Notes: a model not told the origin generated them from the sequence alone. A stretch of DNA of 64,000 nt from RGIG8306 sp964566025 (GCA_964566025.1 CAZMHF010000006.1:1-64000); one strand, 5' to 3'. Positions 25,914 through 34,812 are shown, counted from the stretch's first letter. Numbers and translations are program-made.

Positions 25914-28310
25914 CTATACTAAAACTGCCATAGAAGATTCAATATATTTTTTTATGTTTGAAATATTGGCATATTTCTTTGCTCCGCTTTCATCTACCAC
26001 AACCAATGTTGGAGCCATCATAATTCCATATCGAGCAACCAACTCTTGATTTTCTGCTGCTTCTGCATCAATCGTCACATAACTATTTCCTTCTAAAAGA
26101 CCTTTGGCAATCACACAATTTGGACACGTTTTTGTTGTGAACAAATACATAATTTTGTTTCCAGCAACAATTGGCGATTTCTTCAAACGGAATATTTCAT
26201 CATTTACTTCTAGTGTTGAAAGTTCCTTTGCCGCCTCCATATTTGGTGTATATTCCTTACGCTCCTTAAACTCAGCCGATTTTCCAGCGTTCCAGTTTTG
26301 CACTGGTCGATAGTATCCCGTAATACGACTATATACTTCTGTTTTCTTACCACATACTGGACAAGAATATTCCTCTCCATTAATGTAGCCATGCTCTGCG
26401 CAAATCGAATAGGTTGGGGAAATCGTGTAGTAAGGAAGCTTATAGTTATCGGCGATTGCCTTAACCAACTTCGCTGTCGCTGCCCAATCCGTCAATTTTT
26501 CACCTAAAAATGCATGAAATACCGTTCCCGATGTATAAAGCGTATGAAGCTCATCTTGCATATCAAGTGCTTCAAATAAATCTGCCGTATAGCCAACTGG
26601 CAAATGAGAACTATTCGTATAATATGGTGTCTCTCCTTCTTTCCCAGCCGTAATGATTTCTGGATAATGCTTTATATCATGCTTTGCTAAACGATATGAT
26701 GTAGACTCAGCAGGCGTTGCCTCTAGATTATACAAATCACCGTATTGCTCTTGGCAATCCATAAGACGTTTTCTAAAATGCGTTAAAACTTCTTTCGTGA
26801 ATTCCTGTGCATTATCATTGGTAATATCTTGTTGAACCCATGATGCATTTAAACATGCTTCATTCATACCAACCAATCCTAATGTCGAGAAATGGTTATC
26901 AAAACTGCCCAAATAATGCTTTGTATATGGGTACAAGCCTTTTTCTAATAGTTTCGAAATAACACCACGCTTAATTTTCAAGGAGCGAGCTGATAAATCA
27001 ATAATACGATCTAGGCGGCTATAAAATTCTTCTTTGTTTTTTGATAAATAAGCAATTCGTGGCATATTAATGGTTACAACCCCGATTGAACCTGTGCTCT
27101 CACCAGCGCCAAAAAATCCGCCCGTTTTTTTGCGCAATTCACGAAGATCAAGTCGCAAACGACAACACATACTTCTTACATCCGATGGCTCCATATCACT
27201 ATTAATATAATTCGAAAAATATGGTGTGCCATATTTTGCTGTCATTTCAAATAACAAACGATTATTTTCTGTTTCAGACCAATCAAAATCCTTTGTAATC
27301 GAGTAAGTTGGGATTGGATATTGAAAACCACGTCCATTTGCATCACCTTCAAGCATAATTTCGATAAACGCACGATTGACCATGTCCATCTCAGGTTTAC
27401 AATCCTTATACTTGAAATTCTGCTCTTTTCCACCTATTACAACATTTAATTCGGCTAAATCATCTGGCACTGTCCAGTCCAATGTAATATTGGAAAATGG
27501 CGCCTGTGTCCCCCAACGACTTGGCGTATTCACTCCATATATAAAGGATTCAATACACTTTTTCACCTCTCTAAAAGATAGGTTGTCTTTTTTTACAAAT
27601 GGTGCTAGGTATGTATCAAATGAAGAAAAAGCTTGTGCGCCCGCCCATTCATTTTGCATAATTCCTAAGAAGTTAACCATTTGATTACATAGTACGGATA
27701 AATGCTTTGCTGGCGAAGAAGTGATTTTCCCTGTAATTCCTCCTAAACCTTCTGCAATTAATTGTTTTAATGACCATCCTGCACAATAACCTGTCAACAT
27801 AGATAAGTCATGAATATGAATATCCGCATCACGGTGTGCCTTTGCAATTTCCTCGTCATAAATTTCTGATAACCAATAGTTTGCTGTAATTGCACCAGAA
27901 TTGCTTAAAATCAACCCACCAACCGAATAAGTTACTGTCGAATTTTCTTTTACACGCCAATCTTCTACTTTTACATAGCTATTGACTACATCCTTGTAAT
28001 CTAAAATAGTTGAGTTAATATTACGAATTTTCTCTCGTTGTTTTCGATAAAGAATATACGCTTTGGCTACTTCTGTGTAACCAGATTGCTCTAGTACATT
28101 CTCCACACTATCTTGTACGTTTTCCACAGAAATACGCTCGTCGATAATTTTATTTTGAAAATCTGCTGTTACACGAATGGCCAGCATTTGAACAATTTCA
28201 TTTGTTACGTTCATTTGTGTCGCTTTAAATGCTTTCTCCATTGCATCTGTAATTCTTTTTAGTTGAAATTCTGTTTCATCACCGTCTCGTTTTACTACAA
28301 TAATAGACAT
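25914..28310 (-). CDS. nrdD: Anaerobic ribonucleoside-triphosphate reductase (class III) with C-terminal thioredoxin-like domain
   Basis: Glycyl-radical enzyme that makes dNTPs without oxygen. 798 residues. N-terminal ATP-cone (about 1-95, IIVVKRDGDETEFQLKRI), catalytic core with MCCRLRLDL and NMPRIAYL, a zinc-binding C-terminal region (CAEHG...CPVCG) and the glycyl-radical motif RITGYYRPVQNWN (normally RVxGYxxP). After that, about 90 extra residues form a thioredoxin/glutaredoxin-like domain with CPNC at 729-732 and MAPTLVVV (cis-Pro). This suggests a built-in reductant. No nrdG activase gene is adjacent. ATG 28310 is favoured over the GTG two codons upstream by ribosome-site spacing. Confidence 0.95.
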   Translation of the reverse strand: MSIIVVKRDGDETEFQLKRITDAMEKAFKATQMNVTNEIVQMLAIRVTADFQNKIIDERISVENVQDSVENVLEQSGYTEVAKAYILYRKQREKIRNINSTILDYKDVVNSYVKVEDWRVKENSTVTYSVGGLILSNSGAITANYWLSEIYDEEIAKAHRDADIHIHDLSMLTGYCAGWSLKQLIAEGLGGITGKITSSPAKHLSVLCNQMVNFLGIMQNEWAGAQAFSSFDTYLAPFVKKDNLSFREVKKCIESFIYGVNTPSRWGTQAPFSNITLDWTVPDDLAELNVVIGGKEQNFKYKDCKPEMDMVNRAFIEIMLEGDANGRGFQYPIPTYSITKDFDWSETENNRLLFEMTAKYGTPYFSNYINSDMEPSDVRSMCCRLRLDLRELRKKTGGFFGAGESTGSIGVVTINMPRIAYLSKNKEEFYSRLDRIIDLSARSLKIKRGVISKLLEKGLYPYTKHYLGSFDNHFSTLGLVGMNEACLNASWVQQDITNDNAQEFTKEVLTHFRKRLMDCQEQYGDLYNLEATPAESTSYRLAKHDIKHYPEIITAGKEGETPYYTNSSHLPVGYTADLFEALDMQDELHTLYTSGTVFHAFLGEKLTDWAATAKLVKAIADNYKLPYYTISPTYSICAEHGYINGEEYSCPVCGKKTEVYSRITGYYRPVQNWNAGKSAEFKERKEYTPNMEAAKELSTLEVNDEIFRLKKSPIVAGNKIMYLFTTKTCPNCVIAKGLLEGNSYVTIDAEAAENQELVARYGIMMAPTLVVVDESGAKKYANISNIKKYIESSMAVLV

Positions 28311-28350
28311 ATTCACTCGCTCCTTTTTTATATTTTTTGCGTATGCAACG

Positions 28351-28380
28351 ATTGTAACATCACTATATGGTGTTTGTCAA
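28351..28380 (-). promoter_or_regulatory. nrdD promoter with a candidate NrdR box in the spacer
   Basis: TTGACA (28375-28380), 18-bp spacer, TACAAT (28351-28356) on the minus strand. The spacer holds ACACCATATAGTGATG (28358-28373), a near-palindrome similar to the NrdR consensus ACACWATATWTWGTGT. NrdR represses nrd genes in most bacteria, but it normally needs two boxes and I see no second clear one. Confidence 0.6.
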
Positions 28381-28385
28381 CAACA

Positions 28386-28416
28386 AAAACACAATATCTT
28401 GTGCATATTGTGTTTT
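28386..28416 (-). terminator. Terminator of hflX
   Basis: 12-bp stem AAAACACAATAT / ATATTGTGTTTT with a 7-nt loop, just after the hflX stop (28425). Confidence 0.8.
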
Positions 28417-28424
28417 CTTTTTTT

Positions 28425-29675
28425 CTATAACAAAAAGCTTTCTTTAACTTGCATTGGCACATACGCTTTAATTTGAATGCCCTCCTCAAGATAGTTTTCT
28501 TCTAATAAATTTCCTTTTTTTCGCACAACTTGTATAACGGCTGCTTTGTCATACGGTATAATTGTTTCTATATACACACTTCTTTCTCGCAAAATTGCTA
28601 ATAGTACCTTCTTTAATTCCTCCATTCCTTCGCCTGTTTTCGCCGAAATTGGCAAAGAGTAATCTGCCTTAAAATCCTTTAGTGAACTCTTATCCTCTAT
28701 TTTATCTTGTTTATTAAACGCTGTAACCACCACCTTATCCTCAACTCCTAAGCTTCGTAAGATATCGTATACAACATACATATGATTTTCATACATTGGA
28801 TGAGAGGCATCCACAACATGCAAAATAATATCTGCGTATTTTGCTTCTTCTAAAGTACTTTTAAATGCTTCCACCAAATTATGTGGTAGTTTTCGAATAA
28901 AACCGACTGTATCTGTAATCAGAATTTTTTGGCCTGCTTCTAATTGGAGTTCCCTTGTTGTTGTATCTAATGTCGCAAATAGTTTATCTTCTTCTAATAC
29001 TTGTGCATTTGTTAAATGATTAAGCAATGTTGACTTTCCAGCATTTGTATAACCAACAATGGATACTGTAACAATGTTGCCTTTCTCTCTCTTTTTTCGT
29101 TGTAAATCACGATTTTTCTCAATATTTCGCAAATCCGCTTTTAAAAGACTAATCCTGTCATGAATCAATCGTTTATCCATTTCAAGTTTTTTTTCACCCG
29201 GCCCTCTTGTTCCAATACCTCCACCTTGTCTTGAAAGAGAATTTCGAAGCCCTACAAGACGCACTGCTTGATATTTTAATTGCGCAAGTTCAACTTGAAT
29301 ACGTCCTTCACTCGTTCTTGCATGTTGAGCAAAAATATCCAGAATCACCAATGTACGATCCATTACTTTTCCGTCAAACTCTTGTACAAGATTTCGAAGC
29401 TGCATGGGAGATAGTTCATCATCACAAACAATTCCTGTTGCGCCTAGCTCCTCCTTTAGCTCTTTTAATTCAAGAATTTTACCTGTCCCTAAATATAACG
29501 CCGAATGAGCTCTTTCTCTTTTTTGAACCAATCTTCCGACAACCATTCCACCAGCCGTTCTTACTAATTCTTCAAGTTCATCAAGTGATTCATCGGTATC
29601 ATCGTCTGCTCTTGTCTCAATGCCAACAAGAATAAATCGTTCTTGTTCTTTTTTTGTATCATAAATTTGTGTCAT
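28425..29675 (-). CDS. hflX: GTPase HflX
   Basis: Ribosome-associated GTPase that splits stalled or heat-damaged 70S ribosomes. 416 residues. N-terminal HflX domain (GMVVGRLVQKRERAHSALYLGTGK), glycine-rich linker SRQGGGIGTRGPGEKKLE, then the G domain: GYTNAGKSTLLNHL (G1), TLDTTTRE (G2), DTVGFIRKLPHNL (G3) and NKQD (G4). Start ATG overlaps the stop of the TPR lipoprotein (ATGA), so they are coupled. Followed by its own terminator before nrdD. Confidence 0.96.
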   Translation of the reverse strand: MTQIYDTKKEQERFILVGIETRADDDTDESLDELEELVRTAGGMVVGRLVQKRERAHSALYLGTGKILELKELKEELGATGIVCDDELSPMQLRNLVQEFDGKVMDRTLVILDIFAQHARTSEGRIQVELAQLKYQAVRLVGLRNSLSRQGGGIGTRGPGEKKLEMDKRLIHDRISLLKADLRNIEKNRDLQRKKREKGNIVTVSIVGYTNAGKSTLLNHLTNAQVLEEDKLFATLDTTTRELQLEAGQKILITDTVGFIRKLPHNLVEAFKSTLEEAKYADIILHVVDASHPMYENHMYVVYDILRSLGVEDKVVVTAFNKQDKIEDKSSLKDFKADYSLPISAKTGEGMEELKKVLLAILRERSVYIETIIPYDKAAVIQVVRKKGNLLEENYLEEGIQIKAYVPMQVKESFLL

Positions 29676-30862
29676 GCAGCTTCTCCTTCTGGTACGGAAC
29701 TTATTTGTTGTAATTCATGAAGCTTTTGAGAAATCATTTTATCTTTTGGAAATTCTGCGCTATACACTGTTGCTTTTTCTAATGCCATTTGTATATCCCC
29801 TTGCATTTCATATGTTAAAATAATATTCATATAAATAACTGGATATAGTTCTTTTTTTCTTTGAATCAAGGCTTGATCAAGCGTCTGCAATGCATCTGTA
29901 TACTTGCCTTTTGCCATGTAACAACAAGCTAATCGGTTCATCAATTCAGGATTCACATGATCCTTCAAACGCTGCAAATAAAAAGCAATCGCTTCATCAT
30001 AATCGCCTAACATCTCTGAACAAAGCCCAATCAATTCAAGAATTTCGATCTTATCATATTGAATAATCTTTCCAAGACCAATTGCGGCCTTTTCATAATT
30101 CCCTAACAAAAAATCGATTTTCGCACAATAAAAATACTTTTTTTCGGCATCCGTTTCGCTAACAGAAAGTCCTCTATGCAAATAGGCAACAGCCTCTTCC
30201 TCAAGTTCTGCTTCTAATAAATATTCATACGCCATAATATATAACGTGTAATTCTTACTATCTCTTTTTATAGCTTCCTCAATATCGATAATTGCTTCTG
30301 TGTGTAAGCCCATTTTAATTTTTGTTAATCCACGATAAAATGTATTCATCGTCATTTGATAATCATAATCAATCAATATTTCATATCGCTCAATTGCTTT
30401 TTCATACTCACCTAATTCAAAATAACATTTCGCTTCATAAGCTACAATATCATAATCCCATGTTTCAACAATGGCACCTGTTGCTGCTAGCGCTTTCGAA
30501 AAATACGTAAGTGCTTCCTCGTATTCTTCTAATACATACAAACAAATTCCGTATCCACGCAACAACTCTCGATTATCGTTTTCAACATTAAGTGCTTGCT
30601 CAAATATCGTACGCGCTTTTTCATCTTCAAACAAGTTCGCATATGAGAGCCCATTATAAATATACAAATTCACTTCACCATGATGATTATTAATTTCTTT
30701 CGTAGTTAAATTAATTACTTCTTGGTAATTGCCTTCTTCAAAGTTCTTTTTAATCTCAATTAATGCATCACTTTCTTTTGTATTCTTGCAAGCACTAAGT
30801 AGTAGCAAGAACACACTAAGTATAATTATTAAACAACCCTTTTTCTTATCTATATTCCTCAT
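29672..30862 (-). CDS. TPR-repeat lipoprotein
   Basis: 396 residues. Signal peptide with lipobox LLSAC (Cys at residue 25), so exported and lipid-anchored after Lgt. The mature part is a run of TPR repeats; readable ones include EEYEEALTYFSKAL, GEYEKAIERYEIL, GNYEKAAIGLGKI, GDYDEAIAFYLQRL and GKYTDALQTLDQAL. TPRs bind proteins; no enzyme domain is visible. Coupled to hflX by a 4-bp overlap, though a functional link between a surface lipoprotein and a ribosome GTPase is not obvious. Confidence 0.85.
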   Translation of the reverse strand: MRNIDKKKGCLIIILSVFLLLLSACKNTKESDALIEIKKNFEEGNYQEVINLTTKEINNHHGEVNLYIYNGLSYANLFEDEKARTIFEQALNVENDNRELLRGYGICLYVLEEYEEALTYFSKALAATGAIVETWDYDIVAYEAKCYFELGEYEKAIERYEILIDYDYQMTMNTFYRGLTKIKMGLHTEAIIDIEEAIKRDSKNYTLYIMAYEYLLEAELEEEAVAYLHRGLSVSETDAEKKYFYCAKIDFLLGNYEKAAIGLGKIIQYDKIEILELIGLCSEMLGDYDEAIAFYLQRLKDHVNPELMNRLACCYMAKGKYTDALQTLDQALIQRKKELYPVIYMNIILTYEMQGDIQMALEKATVYSAEFPKDKMISQKLHELQQISSVPEGEAA

Positions 30863-30903
30863 CTCATGTCCTCCATCCTCACCTCCCCTAAACTATACCA
30901 AAA

Positions 30904-30931
30904 AAGCAACTGCAAATCAATTCAGTTGCTT
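30904..30931 (-). terminator. Terminator after the membrane-anchored propeller-like gene
   Basis: 9-bp stem AAGCAACTG / CAGTTGCTT with a 10-nt loop and a T run on the minus strand, about 100 bp past the stop at 31035. Confidence 0.75.
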
Positions 30932-31034
30932 TACTTTTCGTAATCTATTGAAAATTACTAATATACATGAAGCGAGTTTTGAAAATCCTCTTTCATACTT
31001 TCAAGCGCCCTATTAGAACTCTTATCAATATATT

Positions 31035-32147
31035 CTATTTGATTGTATGAATTAGTTTTCCGTTATAGTCAAAGCGGAAAATTTTCGCTTCTGGTTTGAT
31101 CATTCCTCTTGAATACGCTGGAATCGCTAATGCATAAATCTCATTTTCTACAACATAAAGCTTATAGCGATAGTTGTCTGCATATTTATAAAACTTTTTC
31201 ATCGTCACGATATCGTTTGTTCCTTCCTCTGACAAAGAAATAAGCTCTATGTCTCTTGTAATCATAAGATATGCATCTGAATTAAGATCATATCCCATAC
31301 TTTCTTGATCGTAGGCTCCTCTCAATTCGGCGATTCCTTCTAATTCTGTTACCTTCCTTTCCTTTGTTTCTAAGTTGATTGAACGTATATACCACTTGTC
31401 TTTTGTCCCACCTGGATATTCCTCCAACATTGCATCGATAACAACATAATTATTTTCTTTTAGATATGACATGCGAAGTTTTCCATTGGAATGATATACA
31501 ACCTCGTCTTTCATATCTGCCAATGAAATACATCGGATCGTTGTTTCGTTTTGATAATATATTTTTTCATCAGAAACATATAAATTATGCATTGACAAAT
31601 CCTTAAAACCAGTTCCAGCAAGATAATCCACTTTCATGTGCATATTTTTTATTTCTTTTAAATTTTGTGTCGCAATATCATACTCGTATAATGTAGTCCA
31701 GGCTTCAAATCCTATTCCATTCTTATCATTTTCAGGATTTAAAATATCTTCCCTAATATATTCAACAAAATATAATTTTCCATCCGCTTCAACAATACTA
31801 TCTCCACCTTCTGCAATTCGGTTTTTTTCACCAGTTTCTTTGTTTTTTCGGTAAAATCCTTCACCATTATCATAGAAATAATCATTTTCTGTCTCAAGGA
31901 AAGACTTGACCTTTTCGTTAAGTATTTTCTCTGATTTTTTTGTATCCAAATCATATCGATAGAGTGTATCTTCCCCTTCCAATGAAGTATACCAAAAATT
32001 GTTGCCATCAGTGAAGATTCCAATATATTGGACCTTCCTATTCGATTGCAAATGATAAAGAAGAAGCATAATAGATAAGCATGTGATAATAGAGAATATC
32101 GAAATCACACTTGCAAGAATCACTTTTTCTCTTTTTCCTTTTTTCAT
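31035..32147 (-). CDS. Membrane-anchored extracytoplasmic protein, beta-propeller-like (DUF5050 type)
   Basis: 370 residues. N-terminal anchor (about 10-32) after a Lys/Arg-rich start, then an outside domain made of repeated short strands such as FTDGNNFWYTS, TENDYFYDNGEGFYR, EADGKLYFVEY, VSDEKIYYQNETTIRCIS and VENEIYALAIP. This alternation of 'display/label' strands resembles DUF5050 and other beta-propeller sensors or wall-binding proteins of clostridia. No catalytic motif recognised. Ribosome site AAGGAGGG. Stands alone between a terminator and the 337-bp gap at 32148-32484. Confidence 0.6.
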   Translation of the reverse strand: MKKGKREKVILASVISIFSIITCLSIMLLLYHLQSNRKVQYIGIFTDGNNFWYTSLEGEDTLYRYDLDTKKSEKILNEKVKSFLETENDYFYDNGEGFYRKNKETGEKNRIAEGGDSIVEADGKLYFVEYIREDILNPENDKNGIGFEAWTTLYEYDIATQNLKEIKNMHMKVDYLAGTGFKDLSMHNLYVSDEKIYYQNETTIRCISLADMKDEVVYHSNGKLRMSYLKENNYVVIDAMLEEYPGGTKDKWYIRSINLETKERKVTELEGIAELRGAYDQESMGYDLNSDAYLMITRDIELISLSEEGTNDIVTMKKFYKYADNYRYKLYVVENEIYALAIPAYSRGMIKPEAKIFRFDYNGKLIHTIK

Positions 32148-32323
32148 AAATCATCCCTCCTTTTGTTTGTAATCAGCGTGTAGCCGATAATTATTATTTC
32201 TATGCCGTTTGTTTATATTCTTAGCTTATCATACCAATCTTTTTTTGTCAATCCTTTCTTTGGTAATCACCTACCTTTCTCCACATCTGTCAATGTTATG
32301 CAAAATAAAAGCCGTTTTTTTCC

Positions 32324-32375
32324 ACTCCTCACTTCTTAGAGAAGGAATGAGGAGTTTGATTTAGGTTTTTTTTTA
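32324..32375 (+). other. Strong hairpin with T run in the 337-bp gap before the GH5-like gene
   Basis: The 32148-32484 gap holds ACTCCTCA (32324-32331) pairing with TGAGGAGT (32348-32355), an inner CTTCT/AGAAG helix, and a run of nine T from about 32366. It looks like a plus-strand terminator, yet no plus-strand gene lies upstream. A TATAAT (32428-32433) without a clear -35 box follows and probably starts the GH5-like gene. The hairpin may end an unseen short RNA. Confidence 0.4.
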
Positions 32376-32484
32376 ACAAAAGTTCATAATTTTAAAAAAA
32401 TCATAGCACATATTCATATTTTTATGATATAATTAATCAAATCTATAGAACACTATTTTATATGGATAAAGGGAGGTTGATTTG

Positions 32485-33693
32485 ATGAAAAAATCAAAAC
32501 AAATTTTTTTGCTATTACTCATTGTGGTATTAGCCTTTGCACTTTCTGCATGTGGTAAGAAAAAGAATGAAGCCCCAAAGAGAACCTCGGCTCCTACAGG
32601 TGGTTCAAATGTTAAGCTAGATCCTATGGAAGATTTAACAGCCGCTGAATTAGCCGAAAAAATCAATATGGGGTGGGCCGTTCGTTCTTCATTGGATGTA
32701 ATCAATAATACGAACCCTCCAATTAGGAATTATGAATTAACTGCTGGAAATCCTGCTATTAAAGATGAATTAATCGAAGCTATCAAGGCCGAAGGATTTA
32801 ATACCATCAAAATTCCTGTCATTTGGGAAAACCATTACGTGATCAAAGACGGTAAGTATACCATCCAATCACAATGGATGGATCGTGTAAAAGAAGTTGT
32901 TGACTACGCATACTCAAAAGACCTATATGTTATTTTATCCTTAGCAGACACTACTTGGACAACACCTACTAGCAAAAATCGTGAGACAGCAAAAGCTATC
33001 TTGACAGATTTATGGTCACAAATTGCTACGACATTCCAAGCGTACAATGAGCGCTTGATTTTTGAGGGTATGTCAGATAGCTCATTGATTGGTGAACAAT
33101 ATGCGATACGCGGAACAGCTGATGCATACCTTTTTATTAATGAGATGAACGAAACATTTGTTAAGCTTATTCGTCAAGCAAAAGGCAATAACGCAAAACG
33201 TATTTTAATTATTTGTCCATACGCTGGTTCCACAAATTCAAAAGTTATTTCATCATTTATTGTGCCTAATGACAAGAAATTATTGGTTGGACTAAACGGC
33301 ATGCTTCCTTATGATTTTGCCGTAGCATCTGATCCTACTTCTTTAAACTACACAGCGAACTTTGATCCTAATTTAAAGACAAATACGGCACCTATCACGC
33401 AATTCATTTCAAGAATTTCTGGCCTACAAGAAAAAGGTTATACCGTTCTTGTTACTGAATTCGGAACAGTAGATAAGCAAAACACTGCTGTTCGTGCGAC
33501 ATGGACAGATTACGTTCTAAAAGAATTGTCTACACTTAATGTAAAGACCATCGTTCGCGATTCAGGACTTTTCTACAATACAACCGCAAAAGGTGAGCCA
33601 ATCATTCATAACACCTTTGGTTTATTTGATCGTCGTGAGCTAAAACCAAAATACCCTGAGATTTTCGATGTTCTTAAAAACTATATGAAATAA
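32485..33693 (+). CDS. GH5-like (cellulase-fold) lipoprotein, probably non-catalytic
   Basis: 402 residues. Lipoprotein signal peptide with lipobox LSAC (Cys 23). The rest tracks glycoside hydrolase family 5: INMGWAVRSSLD (60-71) for GWNLGNTLD, EGFNTIKIPVIWENH (103-117) for GFNTVRIPVTW, VILSLADTTW (149-158) for VILNxHHDTW, LIFEGMSDSS (191-200) for LIFEGMNEPR, PYDFAV (275-280), TEFGTVDKQN (324-333) and TFGLFDRR. Only the nucleophile Glu 325 is kept. The acid/base NEP is SDS, the HH pair and the catalytic His and Trp are changed. A sugar-binding pseudoenzyme is likely. The ATG at 32485 follows GGGAGG; the frame also has a TTG just before it. Confidence 0.8.
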   Translation: MKKSKQIFLLLLIVVLAFALSACGKKKNEAPKRTSAPTGGSNVKLDPMEDLTAAELAEKINMGWAVRSSLDVINNTNPPIRNYELTAGNPAIKDELIEAIKAEGFNTIKIPVIWENHYVIKDGKYTIQSQWMDRVKEVVDYAYSKDLYVILSLADTTWTTPTSKNRETAKAILTDLWSQIATTFQAYNERLIFEGMSDSSLIGEQYAIRGTADAYLFINEMNETFVKLIRQAKGNNAKRILIICPYAGSTNSKVISSFIVPNDKKLLVGLNGMLPYDFAVASDPTSLNYTANFDPNLKTNTAPITQFISRISGLQEKGYTVLVTEFGTVDKQNTAVRATWTDYVLKELSTLNVKTIVRDSGLFYNTTAKGEPIIHNTFGLFDRRELKPKYPEIFDVLKNYMK

Positions 33694-33703
33694 ACACCAA
33701 CAC

Positions 33704-33740
33704 AAAAAAGGATTTTGCTTTATAGGCAAAATCCTTTTTT
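33704..33740 (+). terminator. Two-way terminator between the GH5-like gene and the methyltransferase gene
   Basis: 15-bp stem AAAAAAGGATTTTGC / GCAAAATCCTTTTTT with a 7-nt loop. The convergent methyltransferase gene ends inside it. Confidence 0.85.
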
Positions 33741-34379
33741 TAATGTTGTAATTGTCATTCCGTCGCCGACAGGAAGCACAATTGTTTTTAGTGCATCATG
33801 ATGCGTTAATTCATATAAATATTCTCTCATTCGATTATGAATTGTTCGATTCCTTCGCTCAATAGCAAAACGAGATTCTAACAAATCGCCTTCCTGTAGA
33901 ATATTATCCGAAACCAATACTGCGCCTTCGTTTAATAATCTAATAGCGTTTGGAAGCCATTTTATATATTGTCCTTTTGCTGCGTCCATAAATATAAAAT
34001 CGAATTTTTTATCCTGTGAAACAAGTTCTTCAATATGCATCGAAGCATCACCCTCAAGTAGGCTAATATTGAAACGTTTTGCCTTTATAAAATTCTTCTT
34101 AGCTTCTTCGATTCGTGGTGCATAGTTTTCAATTGTTGTAATCATTACTTCGTGATCAAGCGCCTCGCTCATCACAATTGATGAATAACCAATCGCCGCT
34201 CCCACTTCTAAAATCGTTTTTGGCTGTTTTATCTGCAATAATGTACACAATACATTCTGTGCATCGCGCCGTATAATTGGCACATTATTTGCTATTGCCT
34301 CTTCTCGCATTTCTTCAATAAAAGGTGAATATGGTACATCCAAAGAATTTATATAATCTATCCATCTCTTTTCCATCAT
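33720..34379 (-). CDS. O-methyltransferase, TrmR/YrrM-like
   Basis: SAM-dependent methyltransferase of the caffeoyl-CoA OMT fold, 219 residues. ILEVGAAIGYSSIVM is the SAM loop, FDFIFMDAAKGQY holds the metal-binding Asp, and VLVSDNILQEG is the second metal site. In Bacillus the homologue TrmR (YrrM) methylates 5-hydroxyuridine in tRNA and lies next to an mltG gene, as here, which supports that role. Abuts the MltG-like gene with no gap (34379/34380), so both are in one operon. Confidence 0.82.
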   Translation of the reverse strand: MMEKRWIDYINSLDVPYSPFIEEMREEAIANNVPIIRRDAQNVLCTLLQIKQPKTILEVGAAIGYSSIVMSEALDHEVMITTIENYAPRIEEAKKNFIKAKRFNISLLEGDASMHIEELVSQDKKFDFIFMDAAKGQYIKWLPNAIRLLNEGAVLVSDNILQEGDLLESRFAIERRNRTIHNRMREYLYELTHHDALKTIVLPVGDGMTITTLKKGFCL

Positions 34380-34793
34380 TTACTTTTCGTCCTCATCCTT
34401 GGTAGGCTCTCTCGAGATAATATCAAGAATATTTCGACCATTCATCTCTTCATTTAAAAAATAATTCCCGGGCAAAATCTTATATGAAAAAAACCTCGCC
34501 TGCATTGAAAATAAGAATGGGTTGTCAATCAAACCATATTCCTTTAGATCTTTGCCTACAGCGTAGGCTGATTGCCCCTTTGTAACAACAAACGGAATTT
34601 TCGCTTCGCTCGTTATATTTGCATTTGGCTCTTCAAATAAATCATAACCAAATTCAAAGGATTTCTTTACGCCTTGGAATACAAAAATAATCAATAGCAC
34701 TAGCAAAACAAAGTAAATTGAAGCCTTTACGATTCGGATTGTCAACTTGTTCAGATCACGTTTTTTCTTTGATGTCTTAGTTATCTTTGCCAC
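34380..34793 (-). CDS. Short MltG-like protein without the transglycosylase domain
   Basis: 137 residues. N-terminal basic part, one membrane segment (about 27-47), then a single LysM-like region PFVVTKGQSAYAVGKDLKEYGLIDNPFLF and LPGNYFLNEEMNGRNILDII as in the start of YceG/MltG. Full MltG is about 340-380 residues and has a catalytic Glu domain after this; here the frame stops. Similar short versions occur in clostridia. Gene order (rnj, this gene, methyltransferase) matches the mltG-trmR pair elsewhere. GTG start after AAAGAGG. Likely a wall-associated accessory, not a lytic enzyme. Confidence 0.7.
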   Translation of the reverse strand: MAKITKTSKKKRDLNKLTIRIVKASIYFVLLVLLIIFVFQGVKKSFEFGYDLFEEPNANITSEAKIPFVVTKGQSAYAVGKDLKEYGLIDNPFLFSMQARFFSYKILPGNYFLNEEMNGRNILDIISREPTKDEDEK

Positions 34794-34812
34794 AGCTTTA
34801 ACCTCTTTATGA

